A stretch of DNA of 64,000 nt from Lomentospora prolificans (Eukaryota > Ascomycota > Sordariomycetes > Microascales > Microascaceae), in the NCBI GenBank assembly GCA_029532625.1, contig JARFXM010000011.1:4167501-4231500 (forward strand), in the 5' to 3' direction. Of the stretch, positions 24,081 to 35,655 are shown piece by piece. The notes under the pieces were generated by a model that did no database searches, was not told the origin of the DNA, and worked only from the letters and a program-made list of their open reading frames with translations. Both the position numbers and the translations under genes were made by a program. Numbering within the stretch: the first letter of the stretch is position 1; the number at the start of each line of letters is the position of its first letter.

Positions 24081-27000
24081 GGTTTCACGTCTCGGGACTT
24101 ACGGGGAGACAGCTTCCTCAGCAACGGGAGTTAAGATGTACCGAGAGCGTATTCGTGGGATTGAAGCGGAGCCGATAGTTGATAGGTTTGGCTGGGGTAA
24201 GCGGGGAATTATGCCGTAGGATTGTGAAGGTCGCCGGGAGTCGCTCGTATTCTTACTAATATTTTGATTTTGTGTCTCCCGAGAAGAATTGTCAGATGGG
24301 GGAAGGATGTGTCGTATTAACCCGGCAAGGTGGTTCGCGCGAAATTGACGGGCTCTCGTGTGTGGTTGGGTTTTCGACGAAAGTCTTGCGAGGTATGAGG
24401 CTAGCTCTCGTGCTTTGGTGCTTACAGCGTTGCTTCAAGGAGGGGGAAACGAATTTGTGGATCCCTCCAGTGGTGAGGTGCAGCCCATTGCGGCTTCCTG
24501 CCACTAGTGCGCGTGCGTCACTCGGATCCATTGTTCCCTCAATCGCACAATCCACCGACGCTAATACCGCTAACTCCGCCACGACGCACTAACATAAAGA
24601 GACGGAAAGAGGAGGTGGTCTTGCGCGGTACGTACCTCCCAGGAAGCGAGAGGGTTCTGGCGGGCATGCAGGGTCACATCAGGCGATTAGTATCGGATGA
24701 GTCGGACGAGGAAGCTTTTGTATCGGAGGAGAGCGCTGATATTGAATATATCGAATTTTTTTCTTTCTGATTCAGTCATACTGTGCTATATAGATGCTGA
24801 TCAGGGCTTGAGCCCAGATCTTGCCGGCTCGAGTTTGCTTTAAGGGTCAAATTAAGAAAACGTGAGGTAATGCTACCCCACCCCCGCCTAATTTATCTCT
24901 CTGCTCCTGCCCCGGATCTAGTTGAGGGCTCGGATCTACACAACCACCGCTTAAGGCTTGGAGAGCGGAGGAGGTTGGGATGGGGTTGAAAAAAAGCCGC
25001 CGGTGTCTAGGGACCGACTGATAACAGATGCATGCTCCTGCGAGGGGACTCTTTCATGAGCTAATGGCGTTCCCTAATGTCACATCAGGTAGCGTAAAGC
25101 ATTTTCTTCTTCTTCCGTTGTGCTGACCCCGGACCCACACACCTGCATCCTTAGCTCTGATGATGCAGCATGCTGGCTGTTTTTAGCTCGGTGAGGGATC
25201 CTTTAGTGCTGGACTGGAAGAAGTTCTTGCCATGAGAAAAAGGGCCTCTTCTGGGATGAATAGTCCGACTGAGCCCGGCGCATTGTCGGATTGGGTGGGA
25301 TCCAGTCTATTAAGGAAGGTAAAGCTCGCCCGAGTCGGACTGCAAGACGGCGAGTTGGAGACTCCCGATCAGTCGCCGCTGCACACTGAAAGAAAACAAG
25401 AAGGGGTGACAAATAAGGACCTTCTCGCTGTCCTGCCCTTTTATGACACGTAGGGCTGTCATTCAAAGGCGTCAACGCTGTGTCGCTCGATCTGTCGTAA
25501 GCTGGAAACTGGTGAGCGGTTTTGAAGTACAAGTACTGCGAATCATGATACTCGAAAATCTCTGGCTCGGCAATGACTGCCGGTGGCTTTGCCACCCATC
25601 TCCAGGCTGGGTGTTTGCACGTCACGAGAACATATCTCGTGCCAGAACATTTCAGAATTGGCAATCGAGGGAGCTGAGACATGGAGAGACAAAAATTTGA
25701 GTACTCGAAGGCATCAAGGTGTTTGACTGAAAAGGCTTTCTGGAGCGGCGAGTACCAGAAAGTGGGGGTCGCCCATAAACGAACCTAGTCGAACGCTTCT
25801 GAATCTTTTAATCCATCGGCATTTATTGCATGTTACCCATCCTTCCCACAGAGAAGGGCTGGAACGACACCACAATTGTGAGAGCAAGATCAGGTTCTTC
25901 ACCTCCGGTTCATCTGGCTCACAGGACCCGCCCGTCTATGGCTCCTACATCACTACTGGTGAGCAGAGTGAGATGTCGATCGGACAGACATGGTGTAGTC
26001 GCAAGAAGCAGCATGAACCTGGCAAAGCTCCATGTTCTTGCCTGCTCGAGCCTAGTACCAATCGACGACGATCGACGAAGCCTTTTGACAAGTCCCGCCT
26101 TTCTTTACTCCACCTTCTGGTTTGTGATGTCAGAAACAGAAATCGGAAGCTACGGAGGTCCAGGAACAGGGTCCTTATATTTCCTTTTCCGACTTGCATA
26201 ATTTCACAGTCATCAATCGCTCGGAATGTCTTGGTTGTGAAACCAAATATCGGGCTGCGCAAGACCCAAATTGGGGTGCGCGGGTCTTGGAGCCATGTTT
26301 GAACGAACTTAGCTGTCCTTAATAAGAGGGTCCGCACGCGCCAAGGCGGCGGATTTCAGCAGCGGGCGAACACCCCATCGTAGTTGCTGCACCATCCACG
26401 GCCGCTTATCGACTGTCTGTGTTGTATATTGATGCAAGCTTTAGAAGCTAATTTGTGGCAGCGCCAATCTTTCGGAGAGGAAAGACACAACACCTGGTCT
26501 GGGCTAGCAATCTTGGCTGAAAAGCTGGGACCTAGCCGAGGACAGCCGGCCTGGGCCTGTAAGCTCAAATTCCCGCATGATGGATGGAATAGCAGATCTG
26601 TCCCAGATTGATGATCACCGTGGCTCAACTTTGGATGGCGGACTGTTGGGCGAACCTTGCCAGTGTTCCTTTATCACGCTGCCCTATCAACCCACGAAGA
26701 TGGACTCCCCCTCGCACTCTCATCATACCCGGTTTGTGTTATAGGCCACCAAAAGGGTGGCCAGGCCCTATTGTAACCACGCTGGGCCAGGCCAACGTAC
26801 GTATGCATAGCTCAGGCTTGACTTTGTGTACACGGAGGTCTCTTGTTGTTGACAGGACGCTGGCAATTCTTTCTCGACATCCCCTTTGAAGGGCGGCTTA
26901 ATACGCGTTGGTGGAAAATCCCTTCCTTGCTGAGATGGAGTAGAAGCGCAACCCGAGATGACGCTCGCACTGTACAAAGCTTGTCACTTTTGCCTTTTTA

Positions 27001-30000
27001 CATTCAACCAAAGAAGGTTTGGAGTAAAAGGAGCCAGCATATATAACCCCCAACCAATACCTTGGTACAGGAGTACGACATTCACAGAAGGTCGTGTAAA
27101 TTAAAAGGTACGAGATGAATGGAGTTCCCCGCTCCGCTTCAGTGCTGGAAAGAGACTAATTGTCGCAAAGGACACTTGACGCCCATCAACGAGGAGTGCC
27201 GGATCAATGAGAGGCAGGGATGAGGCCAAGGCTAGGGAGAATTTGACTCTTTTTTGGCCTGTTCTTATTTTGCAGGCTTAGTTCCATTGAGGATGACATA
27301 GACTGCCAAACTATGCTAGCCTAGCTGTTTCTACTCACATCACCCATCTTCATTCCAATACAAGAGAGCCAATAATTTTGTACAATGAAGCTCTCCCATC
27401 ATGTGAGAAAGCAGGGACTTTTAGTTTGTACAATAGTGATAATAAAAGATTTGTATAGAAAGATTGACGACGACTCACTGGGATATCTGGGGCTAGGGGG
27501 TCATGAGATGGGGAGACAGGCCCTTGGAGAAGATCGACTTGGCACCAGATGCGCCATGTTAGTGGGGCAACAGATTCTGGCGGGGAGCAACTAACACTGG
27601 CGGATTGGTGTCCAGGGGGGCCTGTCTAGGGGCTTATGGCTATAGGAAGGATCAGCCCAAGGCAGGATGAATCCTCATGGACCTGGTCTCTCTCTTTTCC
27701 TAATGACTGAGTTATATCAAAAAGAATACCTATAAGTTTTTTTCATCAAAATAAATTCTACTGATGTGTCTATCATCTATCAGTGCTAGGCCCACTTTAC
27801 AGCCTTAACCGCGCGAGCAGTCGTACAAGGGAGGGCTAAAAGCACCTAACATTCGTACCTGAGATTTAAGACATCAAGGTCTCAGCCAACTGCTGGCTAC
27901 TTTATCGATCAGGTGGCCAATGATAGAAGCTGGATCATGCTTCATGCTCATTCGTGCGGCGAGAGTGTCGTGTCTTGATGTCTCCCCCCGCATTCGACGA
28001 TAGGTTAGCATGGTGAACTCTGGCCCTTGCGCTTACTGGGCAACCCCTAAAAGATGTATGAAAATGAAGGGCCTGATGGATCCTCGAATGGGTCTGAAAC
28101 TGGTTGAAATCCTGGTGCTGTTTAGCCACGGGATCTTTTGAGATCTACAAAATGCCTACGGCCTGCCATGCCACTTAGGATCCTTCCAGGGGTCAGTATT
28201 TAACTGGGACCTGGAGATACTCGTCGATGTCATCCTTGTTCTTTCATGTCATGAATCCGGTCTAATGGATTGCTTTTCCGCCCCGATTCTCATCAACCGC
28301 AGTCTCACTGCTTGATCTACGAGTTATGCGATGCAGCCGTCTGCACACGCCGCACTTTGAATTTCGCCCGGAATGGTGTCCTTAGGGCCACCCGCTCAGC
28401 TCAATGCTAAGGGTTCACGTTTTCTCTGGGACTTGGAAGTTTTACGAAATTTTTAAGGTCCGGGAAACAGTCCGGCCCTCTGCGAATCTGGCTCTTGCTG
28501 CGAAGGGTTGAAGAAGCTGGCCTGGACTCGTCGATTTAGGTCTAGACTCACCCAACCTCAAACCTCTGCATGCACGTACATGCTCTATCATCCGCCTGGT
28601 TCTCCTGTTAAGCAAGCCTTCCAAGGATTGCACGTGGACGAATTTCTCTCACGTTTTGTCCCAGAGCTTCGACGCACGGCCCAGCTGGCCCACGAGAAAA
28701 AGAGGAACCAAAAAAGAGAACCCCTTTCCTTCTGTTGTGAGACTTGTGCCTTCAATTTGGGGTTGAGTTTGAAGCCGGGGTGTGTGACACATTGATCTTT
28801 TTGAATCAACGACCTTGAAAAGGCCGTGCTTGTCGGGCGTGGATTCGGTCTTGGGATTTAATTCCAATCTCCGCGAATTTCGAACCTTTTCGATCGCCCG
28901 AGACCTATTCACTCGATGATGTCGTAATAAACGTGATGATGTTGCTAGGTTTAATGGAGCTCGCGATGCTCTCTTCTCCTACGCTAAGAAAGTAAAGCTC
29001 TCTGGCCTTGAGCTTGGGTGGTTTCACGCTTGCTTCCACCAACCTCTCCCAAATATGTGGTGCTTTATCGATGGCAAGAGGTAGCACCACCATGCTTTTC
29101 GTGCACATCCGTCGCGTGCACAGACAGACCCCATGTAGCGTCGTGTACACAAGAGCACTTGCACGCCTGGCGTCTAAAAGAAAGGGGAATGGTACTGAGG
29201 TAAACAAATGCCTGTTCCGAGTTTGAGGCGCGAACTGGGCCGCTCTTCCTGAAAATACAACCCCATAAACATGCTTTCCCTGTCTCGCTACAGAGTCTTT
29301 GGCTTGCCCCCTCCACGATCGCATCGGTGATCCGCCAATTCTATTGGACCAATCCAAGGACGGAACGAGGCGCAGGTCAGGGAGTGTGGAAGTGGAGCTA
29401 GAGCTCTTCCAATCATGGGTGACACTTGAAGCGAAGTTCGTTCCGGTCATTGGTCCATATCAGCATGGGCTGGACCCGAACGGGTACAGACCCAGATGGG
29501 AAGATAGGAGGGCAAAAAAAAAAAAAAAAAAAAAACCCAAAAGAAAGAGGGAAAGAAAGAAAGAAATCGTACTAGTTCGCTCAACTGGGAAAGCCAAGAA
29601 TGCGATCTGCTTGGACTGGATAGGACGCCCATATTAAACAAGCAATTCGATTACACTCGGAGTTTAATTAAAGTGGATCCTAAGAATTCGACAGTGGGCA
29701 AACGAACGCAAGGAATGTTTTCCTGTCGCGACATGAATAAGAACAGCAGCCCAGCAGTGATGCATGGTGGTGCACTCCCGCTCGTGCTTTTCTGCCTCCA
29801 CTCGCCTGGAAAAGCGTTAAACTGCCCGCATTAAAAAATGTCAGGGGATTTGGGGTGGGTGGACGGTCAAGTACCTTGGTCTGCCAGTCCGGGCCTGTTC
29901 CATGAGTACAACAATACCCGCACTGTGACTTGTCGGCAGAGAAGCGCTTCTTGCTGAATGCTATTGGAACCACTTGGCGACTACTGGCTGGCTACCTCGA

Positions 30001-31722
30001 ATTTTCGCAGGTATTAAGAGGTTTTGAGACGGCTTGTGCTTGATGGTCCGCGAGATTTTTGTCCTGGCGAAGTACACTATGTGTACTGATAGGCTACTGT
30101 TGGCGAAGCACCCACGAACTTTGGGCAAGGGCGCCACATCAACTGTGACCCAAGCCCATTTCACTTGTTCTGGGATCAGGGGAGGGAGGTTAAGCAAACT
30201 GGCTTCTCCATTATTGGGGGAGTGCAAGCAAAACCTAGTCCCTCATCCGTGTACTCTTCGCCGCTATCGTGAAGCCAATTATCTAACTGGAAAGCAAGAA
30301 GCCAAATATTTACACGTAGTAGCGGACGTGGTAAGCGACACCGAGACGCCTAGTCTCATAACCTCGATTGCGCGAAAGAAGCCAAACGCCTTGGGGATTG
30401 GGATGAGGGTGTGTGCGACGAGCAACCATGAACATGAGTGCGTCTCGATAAGCACAGCGGCAGCCTGTGGTGGGGAAGTGGGAGATTGACGGGAGGTGGT
30501 TTGTCTCCTACAAGACCATACTACGGCATCTCCGCGAGACCTGGCGGTTTTCCAGAAACACGACTCAAAGCAAGTGTTCGGAGGGAATGCGGAGAAACCG
30601 AATTATCTCAGAGAGCAAAGCGATGGAGGCCCATGAAGCAATATATAACAATTTACTTAGCTTGCAGTAACACGCACCAACCTAATCCACCTCCATGGGG
30701 ACACAAAATTTACAAGCAACAAGTCGATCACTGTCCGTGAGCGTTTCCGGTTCGACATGTCGACGGAAAAGCCAAGCCAAGCCAAGCCCAGCCCAGTTAA
30801 AAGCCCAAGTACGCACAGTACGATCATGTGTCGGACACGGAGTACATTGCGGCATCTTGCGTATAACCACCTCACCAATTTTCACTGGAAACCCCAGAAG
30901 GACAACCCATGGCTGGCGGCGTGGAATCCGCCCCCAGACCTCCGAAGCCCAAGACTGCCTTTACGCTAATAGCCATACCACCATAACGCGAGCGCCATGC
31001 GCCCCCTTCTTTCGCAGCGTCGTCGTGCTCACCTTCATGTGCCGTCCGTTGTTCCCCTCTCCCTTATCTAACTGGCGGGTACGAGGTACCTCCCACCCAC
31101 GTCTCTCCGCTCTTCGCAAGTCTGCTCTTTTAGCCGCCCACCTTCTTCCTCACTTTGACCTTGCCTCTTACCTCATGCAATCTATTCTACATAGTTCTAC
31201 ATAGTATCTCCCTTGTCCACCTTATTATTCAGTCCCTCCTTCCTCCCATACCCACTCTCTCTTCCGCACCTCCACTGTCCTTTCTCCCGAACCCCCCAAG
31301 GTTATCGGACAATCGACTTCTTTTTTCCCATCATTCCAGTGTATTCTGGATTGGTTGTTCTCTACTGCAAACCGAGTTCATTCTTCTGTTCTCTTCTTGT
31401 TGGAAAGAGGTTTTCTTTTTGTTTTTCCCCTTTTTTTTTTCCTTTCTGGTCGACGTAGAGTTTTATGGGAACAGCTTCTTCATCAGGCGACCGACATATC
31501 CAACTTTTTCGATGCGCGCCCGCCGATTTTCCGACTGCTCGTTCCAACTTCTCTGACTGACGATATACCCCGATCGAGATTCAGGCTAGCTGCGTTCCTC
31601 GATGAGCACACATTCATAGGAGAGACTTCTTTCGGCGTCTCTCTTTACGCTCTCCCTGTCTTCCCATCTCTTCATCTACCAATCACGGAACCACTATTAC
31701 ATTCTCGATTTTGTAGAGAACC
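24081..31722. other. 7.6-kb gene-poor stretch
   Basis: No recognisable protein on either strand. The longest frames (about 160-180 codons, for example 28905-29450 on the minus strand) lack known motifs and overlap equally long frames on the other strand. A run of about 21 A lies at 29515-29535. A short iterated CAAGC motif lies near 30770-30795. From about 31000 to 31720 the sequence is strongly pyrimidine-rich, with long T and C tracts, and forms the promoter and leader of the RING-H2 gene. The cyclophilin promoter must lie just above 24081. Confidence 0.45.
29515..29535 (+). repeat. Poly(A) tract of about 21 bases
   Basis: An uninterrupted A run followed by AAAGAAAG-type purine repeats. 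It could be a simple repeat, the tail of an old retroposed copy, or a nucleosome-excluding tract. No retroposon body was recognised upstream. Confidence 0.7.
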
Positions 31723-33247
31723 ATGCCGGTCCTCAATCAATTGTTGGCTGAGGCCACGCACATCGTTGCGAGAGCAGTTGAAATCCACGCCCGACAAGAT
31801 TCTGCTCCGACTGATTTCTTTACGTCTGCCGCCCCTTCCATAACAGATTCCTTTACTACTTCGTCTGTAACGGTTGGCAGTGCTACTCCAACATCTGCTC
31901 CGGCTTCAACCACGACCCCGACTGGTGGATATAACGGAGACACCGGAGGCAATGGAAGCGGTGGTAATGGTGGCACGTCGCCACTCCTTTTCTTCGTTGC
32001 ACTCGGATTTGGTGTTGTTTTCACCAATCTCTGGTAAGAGCCGCTTTTCCATTCGCAATCTGTTGCGGAGTAGCACCTCTCGTGGGCTGAGAGAAAAGAT
32101 AAAACACCCATCTGACGCACTTCTGTTGAATAGGATCATCGTTGGTGTGAAGTATTGTTTTCGTTACAACGCCCGAAACCGACAGATGCGACTTAATGAG
32201 GATGGCGAACCTGTGGCCCTTGAAAATATGCCTCGGCCTCACCGGAGACGCCGGGAAAAGAAACTCATGACTATGGATGAAGTGAACGAGAAGTTCCCCA
32301 TGATGAAGTACAAGAGTTGGGTAGCTTCCAGGATTAGGGATGGATTGCCTGCCACAGGTGGCGTATCTGCCCCCTCGAGTAGAGCCAATAGTGTTCGGTC
32401 TATCGAAGGTGTCATCCCATCTAAGGAGCGAGAATCCGTCGACGAGCAAACCGCCCAGAACGCCTCTGCTGTGAACAACAGTCGCCCAGAATCCACACCT
32501 ACCGCAGAGAAGGATGGTGCGAAGCCCGATCGTCCAACGACATCTTCCGCACCGGCAGGCCAGCCGTCCGAGTCTGCACAACTCGATACTGCCGGCACCC
32601 TCACCCGAGCCTCTAGCCACGACGATGATGATGATGACGAGCATATCAATGCCGCCCTACCCCCCGAGTGCTACGGAACCAACGGCGATACCTGTGCCAT
32701 TTGTATTGATACTCTTGAGGATGACGACGATGTTCGCGGCCTTACCTGTGGTCATGCATTCCACGCTGTCTGCGTTGATCCCTGGCTAACTAGTCGACGA
32801 GCATGCTGCCCTCTTTGCAAGGCGGATTACTACACACCCAAGCCACGACCCCCTCCTGCCGATGGCACTGGCACTCCCCAGGACGGAAGCGACCCCCGAA
32901 GATCTGGAGCGAATCTCCCAGCCACTCCCCAACCCGCTTGGTACAACTTTCGAGAGCATGGAGTTCGTCTCTTTGGCACCTCTAATAATACCCAAAACCG
33001 ATCGAGAAGAGAACGAGAGCGCCGCCGTCACGGAACCCCGCAAGGCCAGGCTCAGACCCAGGCTCCTGCTCAAACTGCTCAGCAAACTGAAGCTACCGAA
33101 ACTGCCGAACAGCCGAACAATGGCGTCTTCTCCTCGCTCCGCTCCCGTCTCGGTCAATTGCGGAGGGGTAACGGAGAGGCGGGGCCCAATGAGGTTAGCC
33201 CGGCTCAGCTGGAATCTGCTGTCCGCCCGACCCCCGTTGGAACCTAG
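31723..33247 (+). CDS. Membrane-anchored RING-H2 E3 ubiquitin ligase
   Basis: Two exons (31723-32033 and 32134-33247) give about 474 residues. Residues 1-85 are Ser/Thr/Gly-rich. A single hydrophobic helix (LLFFVALGFGVVFTNLWIIVGV, residues about 87-108) spans the splice junction. A basic stretch (RPHRRRREKK) and a long disordered region follow, then an acidic run of Asp. The RING-H2 finger sits near residues 290-335: CAICIDTLEDDDD, then CGHAFHAVCVDPWL, then CPLC, giving the C3H2C3 zinc ligands. The tail is Gln/Pro/Arg-rich. The topology (short luminal N-terminus, one membrane helix, cytosolic RING) is that of fungal Golgi/endosomal or vacuolar ubiquitin ligases. The substrate is unknown. The intron is 100 bases, GTAAGA to AATAG. 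No cleavable signal peptide is evident, so the helix probably acts as an anchor. Confidence 0.9.
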
Positions 33248-34067
33248 ATCGCCCCTTAACTACGATATGTGAACTGCCTCATATCTATATTCAAGAGCTC
33301 ACCAGAGAAACTTCGCCACCTTCTACGACTCCTTTCTCTCCGTGTATATTACCATGCGGAATACATATAACGCACCGCGGCGCGGGAGGCAACTGTCTTC
33401 TCTCGCCCAAGAGCCCAACGCCAACCCCCACATTGATGATTAACTTCTCGACTTCAATTTGAAGCATTCCGTTTCCGTATATACCACCACACCACTGCAT
33501 GGCGTTTGGGAGCATTTATTTCATTGTACTCATTTTTTTTTTTTTTTTGATGGCGTCCAGGAATTTCTTCTCTCCATTACAGCGATCGCTAAAGTCCGTC
33601 CTTGGTTCGTCGAGGAAAGTGGCGGACAAGGTCAGCACAACAAAAGAAAGGTGTCTACGGACCAACTTCAACTTGGTCATGGCCTTCCCATGTACATTCA
33701 CAGCTGTTCTGCACCCACCTCTTTTTTATGCGGTCAGAGGAAGGGAGACTTCTTGTAACATGTTTTATACATCAGCAACACCACACACACACATACCCTG
33801 AACACAGCACACAGGCGGCCACCTCGTTGACAAATCGTTTAGCAAACCCGTTATTTGATTATCTTTTTACTAGCCGGACTGGAGCATGCAAGGGCGCCTT
33901 GAGGATAGGCGCGGAAGTTGGGAAGGGATTTCAGAGAAATGGCTTGCCAGAGCTTACATAGTCAATTAATGACGATCAAAAACACTCATAGAACTGGCGT
34001 CTTATTCTGTGCACAATCATCGCATTTTCCTGGTCATAGGATAATTTGCCCAATTCGCCGTCCGAGT
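33248..34067. terminator. Convergent 3' region between the RING-H2 and GPALPP genes
   Basis: 820 bases between convergent stop codons. It includes a run of about 16 T at 33533-33548 and a short CA microsatellite near 33780-33795. Short open frames here overlap each other and have no recognisable content. It should contain both 3' UTRs. Confidence 0.4.
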
Positions 34068-35192
34068 CTACAGATAAGTTCCTTTTTGGAACCGATCTCC
34101 GAAATTGGATGCCTTGTTCATCAGCGCTCTCTTTTGCGCAGCACCTAACCTACCACCAATCGCCATATCCTTTTCCCGATCAAAGGGCCTCTTGCTAGGA
34201 TCATCTTCTTCCTCCCCTGCCTTGACCTTCCCTCCCTTCCGCGCCTCCTGACGCTCCTCCAAAAGGCTCTTCCCTCTCGTCTGAGCAGTGTATTTGTCAA
34301 TCTTCCTTCTCCTTTCGCTCTCTTCAGCCGCTTTTACGCCAGTTCCGGCACCCGCACTGCTGGAGAAAGCTTCGTCGGAGCCGCGACCAAGCACCGAGTT
34401 TTGTAGTCGCGCGAGCTTTTCCTGGGCGGTCTCCGTCCATATGCTCGGGACGCCTGAATTTTGGGCCCCGGCAGACGCTGCAGAGGGACCGGAACGAAAT
34501 GTGCGGTTCTTGAGCTTGGTTGGGTCTTGAACGCGATAGCCTGTTGCTGTTGGAGGCGCCAGCATCCAGTCGTCACGTTTTGTAGGTTCTGTAGGCACCA
34601 CCTCAGGCATGCGGGAGGGGCGGGCTAAGCGTGAGAAGGTGGCGGATGGGAGTGCGGGCCCGTAGACGTCCGAGTCCGAATCTGAGTCCGGTTGCACTGA
34701 GGCAGCAGGTGGAAGGGAGGGTCCGTAGATGCGCTTGGAGGCTGGTGGGGGAGGGCTTGGGCCGGGCTCGGAATCGGAGTCGCCGAGGTCTATTTCGTCT
34801 GTATTTGAGGCAGCAGAGGGGGGCATCGTCGGGCCTATGGGGCGATTGGATGTAGTAGTAGGTGAGGAACGCTTTGACCTGGAGGTAGACGGTGAAAGGG
34901 TTGGGCCGAGTGTTGGGCCTATGAGTTCATCGCCGTTGAGGTCGATCTCGGCAGTGTTTCTACCGAATCCCGGCGGTATCGCGGGTCTTATAGATTGTTC
35001 GGGAGCAGAGGCGCTTTGATTCGGAACGCTGGGGCCGTAGTCGTCGTCTGAGCTCTCGGCGCCGAGATGGATCTCGTTGGGGTTTGCGCCTTTGGCTGCT
35101 TTGAATGGTAGCGAGGTGGGCGCGCCATCATCCTCTAGGCTCCGCTTTCGTTTCGCAAGTTGCGGAGGCAGTTGAGGTCCGATCGAGCTCAT
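34068..35192 (-). CDS. GPALPP-motif / DUF3752-family protein
   Basis: A single exon of 374 codons. ATG 35192 is chosen because the protein then starts MSSIGPQLPPQLAKRKR, a typical first repeat. GP-x-LPP-like motifs recur along the N-terminal half (GPQLPP, GPSVP, GPTMPPS, GPSLPP, GPALPS), alternating with acidic Ser/Asp patches such as DSDSDSDVYGPALP. The C-terminal part is charged and helical. It holds WMLAPP, the conserved RTFRSG segment, and ends with RPFDREKDMAIGGR and NKASNFGDRFQKGTYL, the usual DUF3752 ending. The family (human GPALPP1) is eukaryotic and poorly understood; a nuclear role is likely but unproven. The gene is divergent from VPS8 across 463 bases. In-frame sequence continues upstream of the chosen ATG but lacks family features. 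Confidence 0.88.
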   Translation of the reverse strand: MSSIGPQLPPQLAKRKRSLEDDGAPTSLPFKAAKGANPNEIHLGAESSDDDYGPSVPNQSASAPEQSIRPAIPPGFGRNTAEIDLNGDELIGPTLGPTLSPSTSRSKRSSPTTTSNRPIGPTMPPSAASNTDEIDLGDSDSEPGPSPPPPASKRIYGPSLPPAASVQPDSDSDSDVYGPALPSATFSRLARPSRMPEVVPTEPTKRDDWMLAPPTATGYRVQDPTKLKNRTFRSGPSAASAGAQNSGVPSIWTETAQEKLARLQNSVLGRGSDEAFSSSAGAGTGVKAAEESERRRKIDKYTAQTRGKSLLEERQEARKGGKVKAGEEEDDPSKRPFDREKDMAIGGRLGAAQKRALMNKASNFGDRFQKGTYL

Positions 35193-35655
35193 CTTGGATG
35201 GTAAGCTGAAAGTGTGGATCTCGGAAGTTGGGAAAAGCCAACGCAATGGTCGTTCGGGGGTGTGAATATAGATGCGAGGGCCTGTATTGCATTGTTGTGC
35301 CCGTGGCGGGTAAATACCGGTAAATTCTATAAATTCTACGAGCTCAGAGCACCAGGTAGCAGAGCTGGGACGAACAGACCCGCGATCATCGCATTCGCCT
35401 TGGCACACCAACTTGACTCGTAACCACCTTTGTTCAGCCCACTTTCAGCACGCATCACGCATTGTATATTCTTCACAGCGCCGGCTTATACGCCTTTTCG
35501 TTTCCAGGGCGTATTTCTATAAAATTACCACGCAATCCGGTTGATCATTTCCCCAATATTCCACTGCTCCCGATGCAACTGTGCTGCTGCCCCAAGCTCC
35601 GAGCTACCCCCCATGACTGGACGTTCTACCCCATGATCGAGATACAGACCTCCCG
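35193..35655. promoter_or_regulatory. 463-bp bidirectional promoter, GPALPP gene / VPS8
   Basis: The two start codons face away from each other with only 463 bases between them, so both promoters must lie here. No clear TATA box is seen. Confidence 0.6.

Noticed and set aside
28905..29450. 181-codon minus-strand frame in the 24-31 kb gap
   Set aside because: No motif, no intron support, and overlapping frames of similar quality on the other strand; not supportable as a gene.
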